From assembly GCF_025290835.2 (NCBI RefSeq), contig NZ_JAOCQD020000002.1, forward strand, positions 1,426,001 through 1,490,000: a stretch of 64,000 nt of DNA. Reading direction: 5' to 3'. The notes below the pieces were generated by a model. That model ran no database searches. It had not been told where the DNA came from and saw only the letters and a list, made by a program, of their open reading frames with translations. Positions 27,638 to 36,198 of this stretch are shown here, one piece after another (position 1 is the stretch's first letter; each line of letters starts with the position of its first letter). The translations under genes and the position numbers were made by a program. The stretch is from Aquabacterium sp. OR-4. Its GTDB lineage: Bacteria > Pseudomonadota > Gammaproteobacteria > Burkholderiales > Burkholderiaceae_C.

Positions 27638-28678
27638 ATGACCCTCGATGTTCAACACACCCTGGACCGCTTCGATACCTGCGTTGCCAGCCTGCGCGAT
27701 AAGCACGATCCCCAGGGCCCCGGCTTCAGCATCGCGCTCACGTTGAACGGCCAGGCGATTCGCACTGCTTGCCATGGCCAGGCGTTGACCGACTGGCCGC
27801 AGCCGTTAACCGGCGACACGCGCCTCTATCTCGCCTCGGAGTCCAAGTTCTGGGTCGCAGCACTGGTGATGGACGCTGTCGCCGCTGGCCGCGTTGCGCT
27901 CGACGCCGATGTGCGCCCGGCGTTGCCCGCGCTAGCCGACTGCACCCAGCCAGTGCGTCTGGGCCACCTGCTGCGCCACACCAGTGGCGTGGACGACTAC
28001 CTCTATCTGTGGCACCTGCAACTGGGGCATGACGAGGATGACCTCGTCACGCAGGAGCAGGCCTTGGCGCTGATCCGGCGAGCCGGGGACTTGGATTTCG
28101 AGCCTGGCACACGCCACGACTACAGCAATAGCAACTACGTGCTGCTGGCCGACTGGCTGGAGCGCGACACCGGCCGGCCGCTCAGCGAGATCGCACGCGA
28201 TCGCTTCTTTGCACCCTGGGGACTGAGCAACACCAGCTTTGAGCGCGACCCTCGCCGTGTGCTTTCGCGCCGCGCGCGCAGCTACCAGCGGGCTGCCTCC
28301 GGCGATTGGCGCGAGTTGCCGGTGAACCTGGCGACTTGGGGAGACGGCGGCATGTGGTCGACGCTGGATGACCTCGTTTGCGCCGAGGCGAATCTGCTTG
28401 ACGACTGGCGCCGCCATGGCACGAACGCCGTACTCGCTCGCTGCTCAGGGGATGATCCGCGTTTCGGTCCAGCCGATCTTCCATACGCCTTCGGCATCGA
28501 ATCGATGGCCCACGACCACCGGCGCCTGCTTTTCCATGGAGGCGGCTTCGCTGGCTTCTCGTCGCTTGTCTTGCGCAGCATTGAAGACGGCCTCTCCTTG
28601 ATCGTTCTGGCCAATGTCGAAGGGTTTGACGCGTCCGCCAAGACTTGGGCGGAGCGTCTGTGGCCCACGGCAGGTTGA
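27638..28678 (+). CDS. Serine hydrolase, class C beta-lactamase-like (cargo 1)
   Basis: A 346-aa protein of the serine beta-lactamase superfamily. The nucleophile motif is SESK (S67, K70), the YxN motif is DYSNSNY, and the third motif is HGGGFAGFSS. There is no signal peptide, so it is probably an intracellular esterase or peptidase. It is only distantly similar to the hydrolase at 22.2-23.4 kb, so it is not a local duplicate. It is the only gene of the first ftsZ-flanked block. Its codon use is a little less GC-extreme than the core genes, which fits acquisition. Confidence 0.85.
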   Translation: MTLDVQHTLDRFDTCVASLRDKHDPQGPGFSIALTLNGQAIRTACHGQALTDWPQPLTGDTRLYLASESKFWVAALVMDAVAAGRVALDADVRPALPALADCTQPVRLGHLLRHTSGVDDYLYLWHLQLGHDEDDLVTQEQALALIRRAGDLDFEPGTRHDYSNSNYVLLADWLERDTGRPLSEIARDRFFAPWGLSNTSFERDPRRVLSRRARSYQRAASGDWRELPVNLATWGDGGMWSTLDDLVCAEANLLDDWRRHGTNAVLARCSGDDPRFGPADLPYAFGIESMAHDHRRLLFHGGGFAGFSSLVLRSIEDGLSLIVLANVEGFDASAKTWAERLWPTAG

Positions 28679-28809
28679 GCCCTTCAAGACCTCGTCGGCG
28701 CACGCAGCCTGCTTCAATGCCGTCGCCCGCGAGCGACAGGTCCTGGCCGTCAACAGGCATCTACCCCCTTCGCCCGATCCCTCAACCCCCAACGGCGCGC
28801 CACAAGCAC
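28679..28809. other. Short gene-free stretch after cargo 1
   Basis: No gene seen between the serine hydrolase and the hairpin after ftsZ copy A. Confidence 0.6.
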
Positions 28810-28847
28810 CAAGCCCCGCAGCACGACGTCTCGCGCTGCGGGGCTTG
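28810..28847 (-). terminator. Hairpin after ftsZ copy A
   Basis: CAAGCCCCGCAGC pairs with GCTGCGGGGCTTG, a 13-bp stem, and no T-tract follows. The same hairpin follows ftsZ copy B and the intact ftsZ. A second perfect hairpin, CACGCTGGCAC with GTGCCAGCGTG (28855-28881), lies between it and the stop codon only in this copy. Confidence 0.7.
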
Positions 28848-28886
28848 TGACTTGCACGCTGGCACACGAGGTGCCAGCGTGGACGC

Positions 28887-29631
28887 TCAATCAGCCTGCT
28901 TGCGCAGGAAGGCCGGGATCTCGATCTCGTCCATGCCGTTGGACGACAGCGCCTCCACCTTGGCCGCGGCCTGGGTGCGGGCCGAGCGCCACACGCTGGG
29001 CGTGCTGAGGTTGCTGTAGTCGTGCGCGGTGGTGCCGGGCAGGCCCTGGCCCTGGCCGCCCATTTGCGCCACGGTGTTCAGGATCGGCAGGTTGTCGGTG
29101 CCGGTGCGCAGCGCGGCGGCCGGCTGCACCACGGTCAGCGGTGCAGCCTGCGGCTTGCGCTGGCACAGGCCGGTGGCGATCACGGTCACGCGCAACTGGT
29201 CGCCCAGGCTGTCGTCATAGGCCGCGCCGTAGATGATGTGCGCGTCATCGGCGGCATAGCGGCGGATGGTGTTCATCGCCGCCTTGCTTTCGTTCAGGCG
29301 GAAGTTGGTCTTGCTGGCAGCAATCAGCACCAGCACGCCACGGGCGCCCGACAGGTCGATGCCTTCCAGCAGCGGGCAGGCCACGGCGGCGTCAGCCGCC
29401 TTGTTGGCGCGGTCCGGGCCGCTGGCGGTGGCCGTGCCCATCATGGCCTTGCCGGGCTCGCTCATCACGGTCTTGACGTCTTCGAAGTCGACGTTCACCA
29501 GACCGTGCATGTGGATGATGTCGCTGATGCCGCCCACGGCGTTTTTCAGCACATCGTTGGCATGCGCAAAGGCCTGGTCTTGCGTGATGTCGTCGCCCAG
29601 CACTTCGAGCAGCTTCTCGTTGAGCACCACG
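28887..29631 (-). pseudogene. 5'-truncated ftsZ, codons V161 to stop (copy A)
   Basis: Encodes the last 247 residues of FtsZ (VVLNEKLLEVLGDD to DEIEIPAFLRKQAD) with almost no change from the intact gene; the visible protein difference is L for M in DQLRVTV. The N-terminal GTP-binding half is absent. Upstream the sequence switches abruptly, after GCACCACG on the plus strand, to a shared end sequence. There is no convincing ribosome-binding site, so expression is doubtful. If translated it would keep the C-terminal peptide that binds FtsA and other partners. Confidence 0.92.
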
Positions 29632-29719
29632 CATCGGCCAAGCTGAGCGGCAACCGCTGGCGGCAAGCCAGCGGGTGTCCGGTCGAGCGTGGAGCGAATG
29701 GGAGGCGGCTGTCGACCCA
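29632..29719. repeat. Shared element-end sequence fused to ftsZ copy A
   Basis: An 88-bp sequence begins exactly where ftsZ homology stops. It is closely matched at 35471-35559 and partly at 27492-27529. It contains CCGCTGGC and GCCAGCGG separated by 5 nt (perfect 8-bp stem) and ends in GGCTGTCGACCCA. The plus-strand sequence after it is unrelated between copies. Confidence 0.85.
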
Positions 29720-30321
29720 ATCCCGTCATCCGAGCTTCTCCAAAGCTGCCCGACGCTCGGACCGCCCTCTTGCGGGCTTCACACCCCCGCGAAGCTTCCA
29801 TTCGCGGCCAGCAGGATCCGGCCAGAGGTGGCTGCAAAAGTCTGGGACCGCCACACGGGACGCTCGCCCGAAAGCAGCACTTCAAATTAGGGGGCTGACC
29901 TGGGTCAGAGGCAGTTCCTTGTCGGCCTAGCCAGGCAGTGTCGACCCTGTACGGACACACGCTGTCCTGGACTCGCCACCCTGAAACTACCAGCCGGACC
30001 CGCACACAGGCACCGGCTGGAGGCGGGCTGTGGACGGCACTCATCGGCTTGCAGCCTCTACTGCGATTTATGCGTGAGGCTTGGCCCAGACCCGTGCCGG
30101 TTCACCTTACTGGGCGCCCATCATGCGAGCCGGAAGGTGAGCCCCCGCGGAAATCAACTAGTGTCGACCTCGATCAGCTCCGGCTGAACACTTGGGAGCA
30201 ACGATGTGCTTGAGTCGAACCGTCCAGGAGGCATAACCGCGAAATTTTAATCCAAGACGCTCTGCAACTGGAAGGCATGCTCAGCGACTCAGACCAACGC
30301 CGGTAGACCGCTTGGTTCGGT
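29720..30321. other. 600-bp stretch without a convincing gene
   Basis: Lies between the end sequence of copy A and the 133-aa gene. Several short open frames exist, but none has domain character, a good ribosome-binding site or coupled placement. It may hold decayed cargo. I see no inverted repeats typical of an insertion sequence. Confidence 0.5.
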
Positions 30322-30723
30322 CTATGCTGGGGCAAACATCTCAGCGCCACCGGATCGCACCAAAGACTCAACGGCGCGAACATTCTCATTGGTGGCGCCA
30401 CCGTCGGATTGCGCGAAGACCGCCACCAAGCGCAACTGCTCAACGGCGGCCGCCAAAAATCGCGCCCTGGGTACGCCAGTCTTCCTCTCAATCTCATCAA
30501 GCTCAGCGTCGTCCACCATACGGCGTAGGCGCTCCCCAAGATTGCCTGCCTCATGTACTGGCAGCGGAGCAAGCGCAGGGAAGGCCATCCCGTGTCTTGA
30601 CCTTGGATGAGGTACACCAAGAAGGCCCAGTTCTTGGAGGACCTGCAGCAAACGATCCCCCCGACTAGCGATGACGAGCAAGACGTGCGTAGCTGCTACG
30701 TCCGTAGGTGTACGGGTCGACAT
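30322..30723 (-). CDS. Hypothetical protein, 133 aa, paired with the patatin-like gene
   Basis: Starts at ATG 30723 (MSTRTPTDVAATHVLLVIAS) with GGAGG just upstream. It is a soluble alpha/beta-looking protein with the segment RMVDDAELDEIERKTGVPRARF. No family recognised. It lies 96 nt downstream of the large patatin-like membrane protein on the same strand, so the two are probably co-transcribed. Base composition is lower in GC than the core genes, like its neighbour. A toxin-control or accessory role would be guesswork. Confidence 0.65.
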   Translation of the reverse strand: MSTRTPTDVAATHVLLVIASRGDRLLQVLQELGLLGVPHPRSRHGMAFPALAPLPVHEAGNLGERLRRMVDDAELDEIERKTGVPRARFLAAAVEQLRLVAVFAQSDGGATNENVRAVESLVRSGGAEMFAPA

Positions 30724-30819
30724 ATGTCCTCCAGTACCCCTCATCCGAGGGGTTCGGCCGATTTTGCTTTCTAGCATAGCGGCGTACGCATGGTCAAGCG
30801 GCAAGTGTGACTATGAGCG

Positions 30820-33800
30820 CTACCCAGCGCGCACTTTTTGCAGGGCACGCCTTCGCATGCGCTCAGTCAAACCGGAGTCTGCACCCGATTGCCCCTGAGA
30901 CCGACCAACCTTTAGGGCTACGTTGAGCGCGTCCTCGCCAGAAGCCTGCCCAAGCGATCGGTAGGCCTCCAGTTGCGCTTCGGTAAAGAACTGATCAACA
31001 GTAGTTTCGTGAGGGAATCCTTTACCAAGCTTGGCGTACTGGTGAACCTCAATCGGAAGTTTTGTGAGGCCCTTAAGCGAGGGCTTAATGTACAGCATTC
31101 GGCCCAATGGCAGGCCTTCGCCATAGTCGACAGTGAACCACTGCCAAGCACGCTCGGTGTCCGCCTGAATTTCAAGGGACTCCTTCGAAAATTCGTTGGA
31201 TTCGAGTCTGCGCACGTTCGAATCCCGATATCCGGCCGACGTGCCAATACTGCTTCCGATCTCGGGGGGGAAATCGGAAAACACTTGCTCTATGCCGCGC
31301 CCCGCAATGCTGGATCCAGTCTGTCCATTGACACTAGCCGCGGAAGAACCGACTTGACCTCGCTCGAAGGACTCAAGATTTTGGTTCGGGGCTAAGGAAT
31401 CGAGCGCAAAGTCAAGTGCGGTCGAATGCCGAACGATGATTCCTAAGTCGATTCGAGCTCGTCGAATGGCATTGGCCAGATCTGACATTTGCTCTTCAGG
31501 ATCACAAGAACCGTCCACAACAACTATTCGTGAACAACCACGTCGAAGCAGCTCGTAGACCCCCAAGTTCTCAAAATGCCCTCCATCGCTAAGATGTAGC
31601 CAGTTTCCAAAGCGCCAGCGGAGCGCCATGGCCTCGGAAATAATTGCCAAACCGGTAAGCTTTGGGCTCTCTTGTTTAACTGTCTCCGGTTTTTGAGGAT
31701 TCCCGATCCACAATCCAAGCCTCGCGTTGAGTAATCCAAGAACAAATGCTTTGATTGGATTTGTTCCATGCCCAGACGTAGGGGAAACGGCCGCACCGGA
31801 AACGGCCATCGCAGTCCCAAGTGTGATCGACTTAGTATTGCCGCTGCTAAAAACGAGTTCTGTCCGGCTATAGCCAATTCCAGACGCGGGACTCCCACAA
31901 TGAACAGGACTAAACGTGTACGGCCATTGACGAGGAACTCGACCATCCACGTCGCCAGGATTCAATCCGTTGACAGCCGCATTTAGTAGAAACATCGGGA
32001 GCGATCTATTCTTTCGGGTACGCAGCCAGCAAAGCGCAGGGTTGTCGTCGTCATCGATGCTGGTAATTGGATCTGGAGTCCTCGTATTGAACTGTTGACG
32101 CTCATCATCTCCCGCATCTGCATGCGCTACGATATTAGGATTTCTGAAGCCCAGCCGCGAAGCCCCCAAGAATGTCCTGACTAGTCCCTCTCTGTACAAG
32201 GCGTGCATCGAGAATCGATTCACATTAATTATGGAGCCCAGAACTAGGGTACTCAAGAACAGTCCGGCTGCAAGCCAGAACAGCGATGCGTTAGGCCACT
32301 TCAACCAAATTGAAATAAGTTTTGAAATACCTATGCCCGAGAACAGCACAAGGAACGTCAAAGCCAAGACCGAGCCGGCTAGCAAAAGCATCTTTCGGGC
32401 TATGAGAAACATCAGCAGCAGGGCGATCGATGCTGCCAGGATGGACTGTGGCACAGGTCCTGCGGCTGCCACAAGCGCAATTAGGTCATCACTGAGCAGT
32501 GAGAGTGCCGAGACGCCGAACCAAATGACTGAACCAGCTAGCATCCAAGCAGCAACTTGAGACATCCAAGCGCGGTCAATTTCTCGCATTCGACTATGGG
32601 ACAGAAACGCATTGCACAACTCAGATGCTGCAACCACTTGAATAATCACCAGAGGCCCAACTGCTGCCACATATCGTTCGCCCCCACCACTTGATGCGAA
32701 GGGAACAAGCGCGTCACTAAGGCTGGAGCCGACAATAATCCCGAGAGCAGCGCCTAACATAAACTGCCATGGGCGGACGGGAATTATTATAGAAGGATTT
32801 CTGATTGGTCGCGCTCGGCTCCAAATCTTAAGCAACATGAAATCAATTAATCGGACTGAATAAGTTCTGCCCAGCAAATAGGCAATCAGTATTCCAAAAA
32901 AGTACGCAGATGACCAGACAATTAGCATGGCCGTGAAGCCTCCCGGCGGGCGCGGAAACACTGAAATCCAAGCCTCCTGGAATGCTCCAACCTTTAGCGC
33001 AGATGGCACTGCTGGGATCGTCAAGGATAAAATAAGTGCGAGCAGTGCAAAGACAAAGATCGCCAACGGCGGGAGTCCATCTGGATAGCGGCTAGGTTTG
33101 GCCGGCGCCCTTAGGTACATTGTGAGTGTTCGAACAGCTCCTATTAGCAAAGTGAGAGCTCCCGCCGTGATACAGAGGGCGATGACCTTATAACTATCTG
33201 TTGACTCTGTCAGCACCTTAATCATCTCGGCCAACACTCGGGGAACAAGCAGCACTGACGCAAGCGCCAAGCACATTAGCGTGAAGATGGGTATCCAATT
33301 GAATAGGTAGGCGGCAACTAGAGCAATGAGGTCGCCTGCGCTTGAAAGACTAAAGCGCGGAGCCAAATATGAGCTATGACGGCGTACCCACCACAATGGA
33401 CCGCATTCGGAGCCACGTCGTGATGCTAACTCCTTGGCCACTCCATCCATGCCGTCTTTGTGTCTATAGGCCCAAGCAAGAAACCAGCTTGCAGCATAAC
33501 CACCGCCCGAAACCGATGAAATGTATTGAAATCCGGGCAGCAAGCCTTTGGCTGCCATAGCCTGCAAGACACCGATGGAAAAGCTCGCACTCCTAATGCC
33601 GCCGCCTGACATTGCCAACCCTATCAAGGCATGCTGATGGGTCGACTGATTCAGCAGCGGGCCAGCCTCACTATTGCGCCCGAGCAATATTCGTCGGCGG
33701 TGCCGGTCGCAGAGTACACCGTCAATCTCAACGCGAATCTCTTCGGGTAGCTGCCCCATTTTTTGTCCCAGTGCATATATAAGCTGATCTGCAGTTGCCT

Positions 33801-34164
33801 GAATTTCATCGTCCGGCAAAGATCTTTCAGTCCGTGCTTCCCGACCACACCACCCTCTAGAATCAATATATTGACCCTGCGCATACGCGAGTAGATCGTT
33901 AAGACAACTTATATTCTCTTTCGATCCTCGAATGGAAGCTTGTGTTGCCAGCGCGGCCCGAAGCGCACGACGATGGTCAAAATATCGTGCGGCGATAAGA
34001 TACCTTGCGTAATCGAACCACCCCTCAGAAACACACACCTGGATGCTCTCGAGAAAGAGCACCTCGCTCGCCGAAAGACTTCTACTGAAATCAGTGGTAG
34101 CTTCAGATATTTTGAAAAGTGCGCGAAGTTTTTGGAGCAGTTGGTCATTAGCGATACTGAACAT
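30820..34164 (-). CDS. Patatin-like phospholipase with a large membrane-domain insertion (cargo 2)
   Basis: A 1,114-aa protein in markedly lower-GC DNA than its surroundings. GGGAGGG lies 6 nt upstream of the ATG. After a ~180-residue helical N-terminus comes the patatin oxyanion segment SGGGIRSAS (187-192) and the nucleophile region SSVSGGGY (probable S219). About ten hydrophobic helices follow (~270-650). The catalytic-Asp motif SDGGHFENLGVYELLRRG and VVVDGS appear only far downstream (~880-910), so the hydrolase domain is split by a membrane domain. It would act as a lipid acyl hydrolase in the inner membrane. Such enzymes include phage-defence effectors, but no nucleotide-signal synthase is nearby, so defence is only a possibility. 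Confidence 0.85.
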   Translation of the reverse strand: MFSIANDQLLQKLRALFKISEATTDFSRSLSASEVLFLESIQVCVSEGWFDYARYLIAARYFDHRRALRAALATQASIRGSKENISCLNDLLAYAQGQYIDSRGWCGREARTERSLPDDEIQATADQLIYALGQKMGQLPEEIRVEIDGVLCDRHRRRILLGRNSEAGPLLNQSTHQHALIGLAMSGGGIRSASFSIGVLQAMAAKGLLPGFQYISSVSGGGYAASWFLAWAYRHKDGMDGVAKELASRRGSECGPLWWVRRHSSYLAPRFSLSSAGDLIALVAAYLFNWIPIFTLMCLALASVLLVPRVLAEMIKVLTESTDSYKVIALCITAGALTLLIGAVRTLTMYLRAPAKPSRYPDGLPPLAIFVFALLALILSLTIPAVPSALKVGAFQEAWISVFPRPPGGFTAMLIVWSSAYFFGILIAYLLGRTYSVRLIDFMLLKIWSRARPIRNPSIIIPVRPWQFMLGAALGIIVGSSLSDALVPFASSGGGERYVAAVGPLVIIQVVAASELCNAFLSHSRMREIDRAWMSQVAAWMLAGSVIWFGVSALSLLSDDLIALVAAAGPVPQSILAASIALLLMFLIARKMLLLAGSVLALTFLVLFSGIGISKLISIWLKWPNASLFWLAAGLFLSTLVLGSIINVNRFSMHALYREGLVRTFLGASRLGFRNPNIVAHADAGDDERQQFNTRTPDPITSIDDDDNPALCWLRTRKNRSLPMFLLNAAVNGLNPGDVDGRVPRQWPYTFSPVHCGSPASGIGYSRTELVFSSGNTKSITLGTAMAVSGAAVSPTSGHGTNPIKAFVLGLLNARLGLWIGNPQKPETVKQESPKLTGLAIISEAMALRWRFGNWLHLSDGGHFENLGVYELLRRGCSRIVVVDGSCDPEEQMSDLANAIRRARIDLGIIVRHSTALDFALDSLAPNQNLESFERGQVGSSAASVNGQTGSSIAGRGIEQVFSDFPPEIGSSIGTSAGYRDSNVRRLESNEFSKESLEIQADTERAWQWFTVDYGEGLPLGRMLYIKPSLKGLTKLPIEVHQYAKLGKGFPHETTVDQFFTEAQLEAYRSLGQASGEDALNVALKVGRSQGQSGADSGLTERMRRRALQKVRAG

Positions 34165-34655
34165 CTTTTGCCCTCCCTTACAGCGATTCTTCCTGACACT
34201 TTTCGTTAGTCAAGGGGTCCGGCCGGGCCGGCTCATGCCAACGCGGGAATCCCCTTTGGGCTGCCTCACTCTGGCGAGTGGAAGAACTCTCTCGTGCAAT
34301 TGCACTGATTTGCTTGATGGCGGCCGGCGGCAACGCCCGACTGTCTGGCCCCAGCAACTGGTTCACTTGCGCTGGTCGGTGGGCGGGTTGGCGCCGCGGC
34401 CACGCAAAGACTCGCTCGCTCTCGGCAGCGTGCTTTACCTCGACGGCCCGCCTGAGTCTTTAGGGCTGAGGTCGACCTCCCACGCTGGCTGTAGGAAGCC
34501 CATCACATTTGGGTCGCTTGCATCGCCCCGAGATCAATGTTCTGCAGGAGCCTCTATGAAACGAGTTGCCAGGTAGCTGCCCATCCTCACCGTCGGCAAC
34601 TGACACCTGACCTTGCGGCCAGACCGCGCCCAAAACCATCAGTGGCGCGCCACAC
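34165..34655. other. 490-bp stretch without a convincing gene
   Basis: Lies between the patatin-like gene start and the hairpin after ftsZ copy B and holds the promoter of the patatin gene. From about 34590 it matches the region next to the intact ftsZ hairpin (CAACTGACACCTGACCTTGC..., also at 41598), so ~45 bp of shared sequence extends beyond the hairpin in copies B and C but not in A. Confidence 0.6.
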
Positions 34656-34693
34656 CAAGCCCCGCAGCACGACGTCTCGCGCTGCGGGGCTTG
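34656..34693 (-). terminator. Hairpin after ftsZ copy B
   Basis: Same CAAGCCCCGCAGC/GCTGCGGGGCTTG stem as after copies A and C. The ~38 bp between this hairpin and the ftsZ stop differs from A and C and forms its own small CCGGC/GCCGG stem. Confidence 0.7.
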
Positions 34694-34731
34694 TGACCTT
34701 CAGACCGGCCCCGAGGAGCCGGCTTTGCCGC

Positions 34732-35470
34732 TCAATCAGCCTGCTTGCGCAGGAAGGCCGGGATCTCGATCTCGTCCATGCCGTTGGACGACAGGGCTTC
34801 CACCTTGGCCGCGGCCTGGGTGCGGGCCGAGCGCCACACGCTGGGCGTGCTGAGGTTGCTGTAGTCGTGCGCGGTGGTGCCGGGCAGGCCCTGGCCGCCC
34901 ATTTGCGCCACGGTGTTCAGGATCGGCAGGTTGTCGGTGCCGGTGCGCAGCGCGGCGGCCGGCTGCACCACGGTCAGCGGTGCAGCCTGCGGCTTGCGCT
35001 GGCACAGGCCGGTGGCGATCACGGTCACGCGCATCTGGTCGCCCAGGCTGTCGTCGTAGGCCGCGCCGTAGATGATGTGCGCGTCATCGGCGGCATAGCG
35101 GCGGATGGTGTTCATCGCCGCCTTGCTTTCGTTCAGGCGGAAGTTGGTCTTGCTGGCAGCAATCAGCACCAGCACGCCACGGGCGCCCGACAGGTCGATG
35201 CCTTCCAGCAGCGGGCAGGCCACGGCAGCGTCAGCCGCCTTGTTGGCGCGATCCGGGCCGCTGGCGGTGGCCGTTCCCATCATGGCCTTGCCGGGCTCGC
35301 TCATCACGGTCTTGACGTCTTCGAAGTCGACGTTCACCAGACCGTGCATGTGGATGATGTCGCTGATGCCGCCCACGGCGTTTTTCAGCACATCGTTGGC
35401 ATGCGCAAAAGCCTGGTCTTGCGTGATGTCGTCGCCCAGCACTTCGAGCAGCTTCTCGTTCAGCACCACG
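34732..35470 (-). pseudogene. 5'-truncated ftsZ, codons V161 to stop (copy B)
   Basis: Encodes FtsZ residues from V161 to the C-terminal RKQAD with an in-frame loss of two codons (QMGGQGLPG instead of QMGGQGQGLPG) and otherwise almost identical protein. The junction is at the same base as in copy A. It lacks the GTP-binding N-terminal half and any clear ribosome-binding site. The open frame and near-perfect identity point to recent duplication or continuing gene conversion with the intact ftsZ. Confidence 0.92.
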
Positions 35471-35559
35471 CATCAGCCAAGCTGATGCGGCAGCCGCTGG
35501 CGGCAGGCCAGCGAGTGTCCGGTCGAGCGGGGAGCGAATGGGAGGCGGCTGTCGACCCA
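35471..35559. repeat. Shared element-end sequence fused to ftsZ copy B
   Basis: Closely matches 29632-29719. Here two hairpins are perfect: GCATCAGC and GCTGATGC around a CAA loop, right at the ftsZ junction, and CGCTGGC with GCCAGCG. It ends in GGCTGTCGACCCA. Confidence 0.85.
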
Positions 35560-35859
35560 TTCCGGGAATTCGATGACCATCGATTGCGGTCAGTCGCGCG
35601 ACTACCAGCTTCTCGGCAATGGACCTGCGCTGTGCTGCCAGATTCAGGCATCGAAGGCAATCAGGTGCTCGGCACTCTGTGCGACGGCTTCGTTGCCGGT
35701 CGATTGAATCTCACCTCGCAGGCCGCGCCAGCCTGTCTCAGCATGGATCGATTGACTGCTTGCGCCAGCCGCTGATCACGCTCCAGGTAGGCCTCAGCGA
35801 CCCGATTCCGGTCCTGAGCCAGCAGGCGAAGTTGCTCGCGGGTCGGGGCGCCGGGCCTC
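35560..35859. other. Gene-poor edge of cargo 3
   Basis: No convincing gene. A minus-strand open frame at 35661-35867 has a helical stretch (EQLRLLAQDRNRVAEAYLERD) but no recognised family or good start. It may be a remnant. Confidence 0.4.
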
Positions 35860-36198
35860 GTGAACACGCTCGATCCTGACCGCGACTGGTTTGTTGGCGT
35901 GCGCTACGTGGCGCAACGATTTGGGCAGCAAATCGACTGGCAGGGTCTCCAGCGCTTGAAGGCGCAGGTCGTCGTGGGTTCTGAAGACACGGCCAACGAC
36001 ATCCAGATCTCCGCACGCGATGCCTTGTATGCCGACGGCGTCAACGACACCGGCTCCAACCGGGTCGAGCGTGCAAGCTTCCTGAACGGGCTGCATCGCA
36101 AGGCCGGTGTTGATTCCCGCCTGGATGGGGTGCAGGGAGCCGCGCGCTGCGCTGCCCACGTTCAACGGGCGGTTGATGCTTTCTTCAGGGCGCTTTGA
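35860..36198 (+). pseudogene. Possible C-terminal remnant of an alpha/beta hydrolase
   Basis: A 112-codon frame starting at GTG whose product (LKAQVVVGSEDTANDI... NRVERASFLNGLHRKAG... HVQRAVDAFF) resembles the last third of an alpha/beta hydrolase, with the VxGxxDT strand and the His-region pattern before the final helix. There is no nucleophile region, so if real it is a broken gene. It overlaps the convergent LysR gene by 14 bp. The assignment is tentative. Confidence 0.35.

Noticed and set aside
28887..30044. 385-codon frame reading from upstream into ftsZ copy A as a fusion protein
   Set aside because: The first ~130 codons are random sequence from the end element and beyond; only the ftsZ part is meaningful.
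29938..30213. 91-codon plus-strand ORF in the second island
   Set aside because: No ribosome-binding site, family or coupling; composition looks random.
29632..35559. Integron attC sites at the ftsZ junctions
   Set aside because: Hairpins are present, but I could not find the standard core sites, and no integron integrase is visible.
35661..35867. 68-codon minus-strand ORF with a helical segment
   Set aside because: No family or good start; perhaps a remnant, too weak to call.
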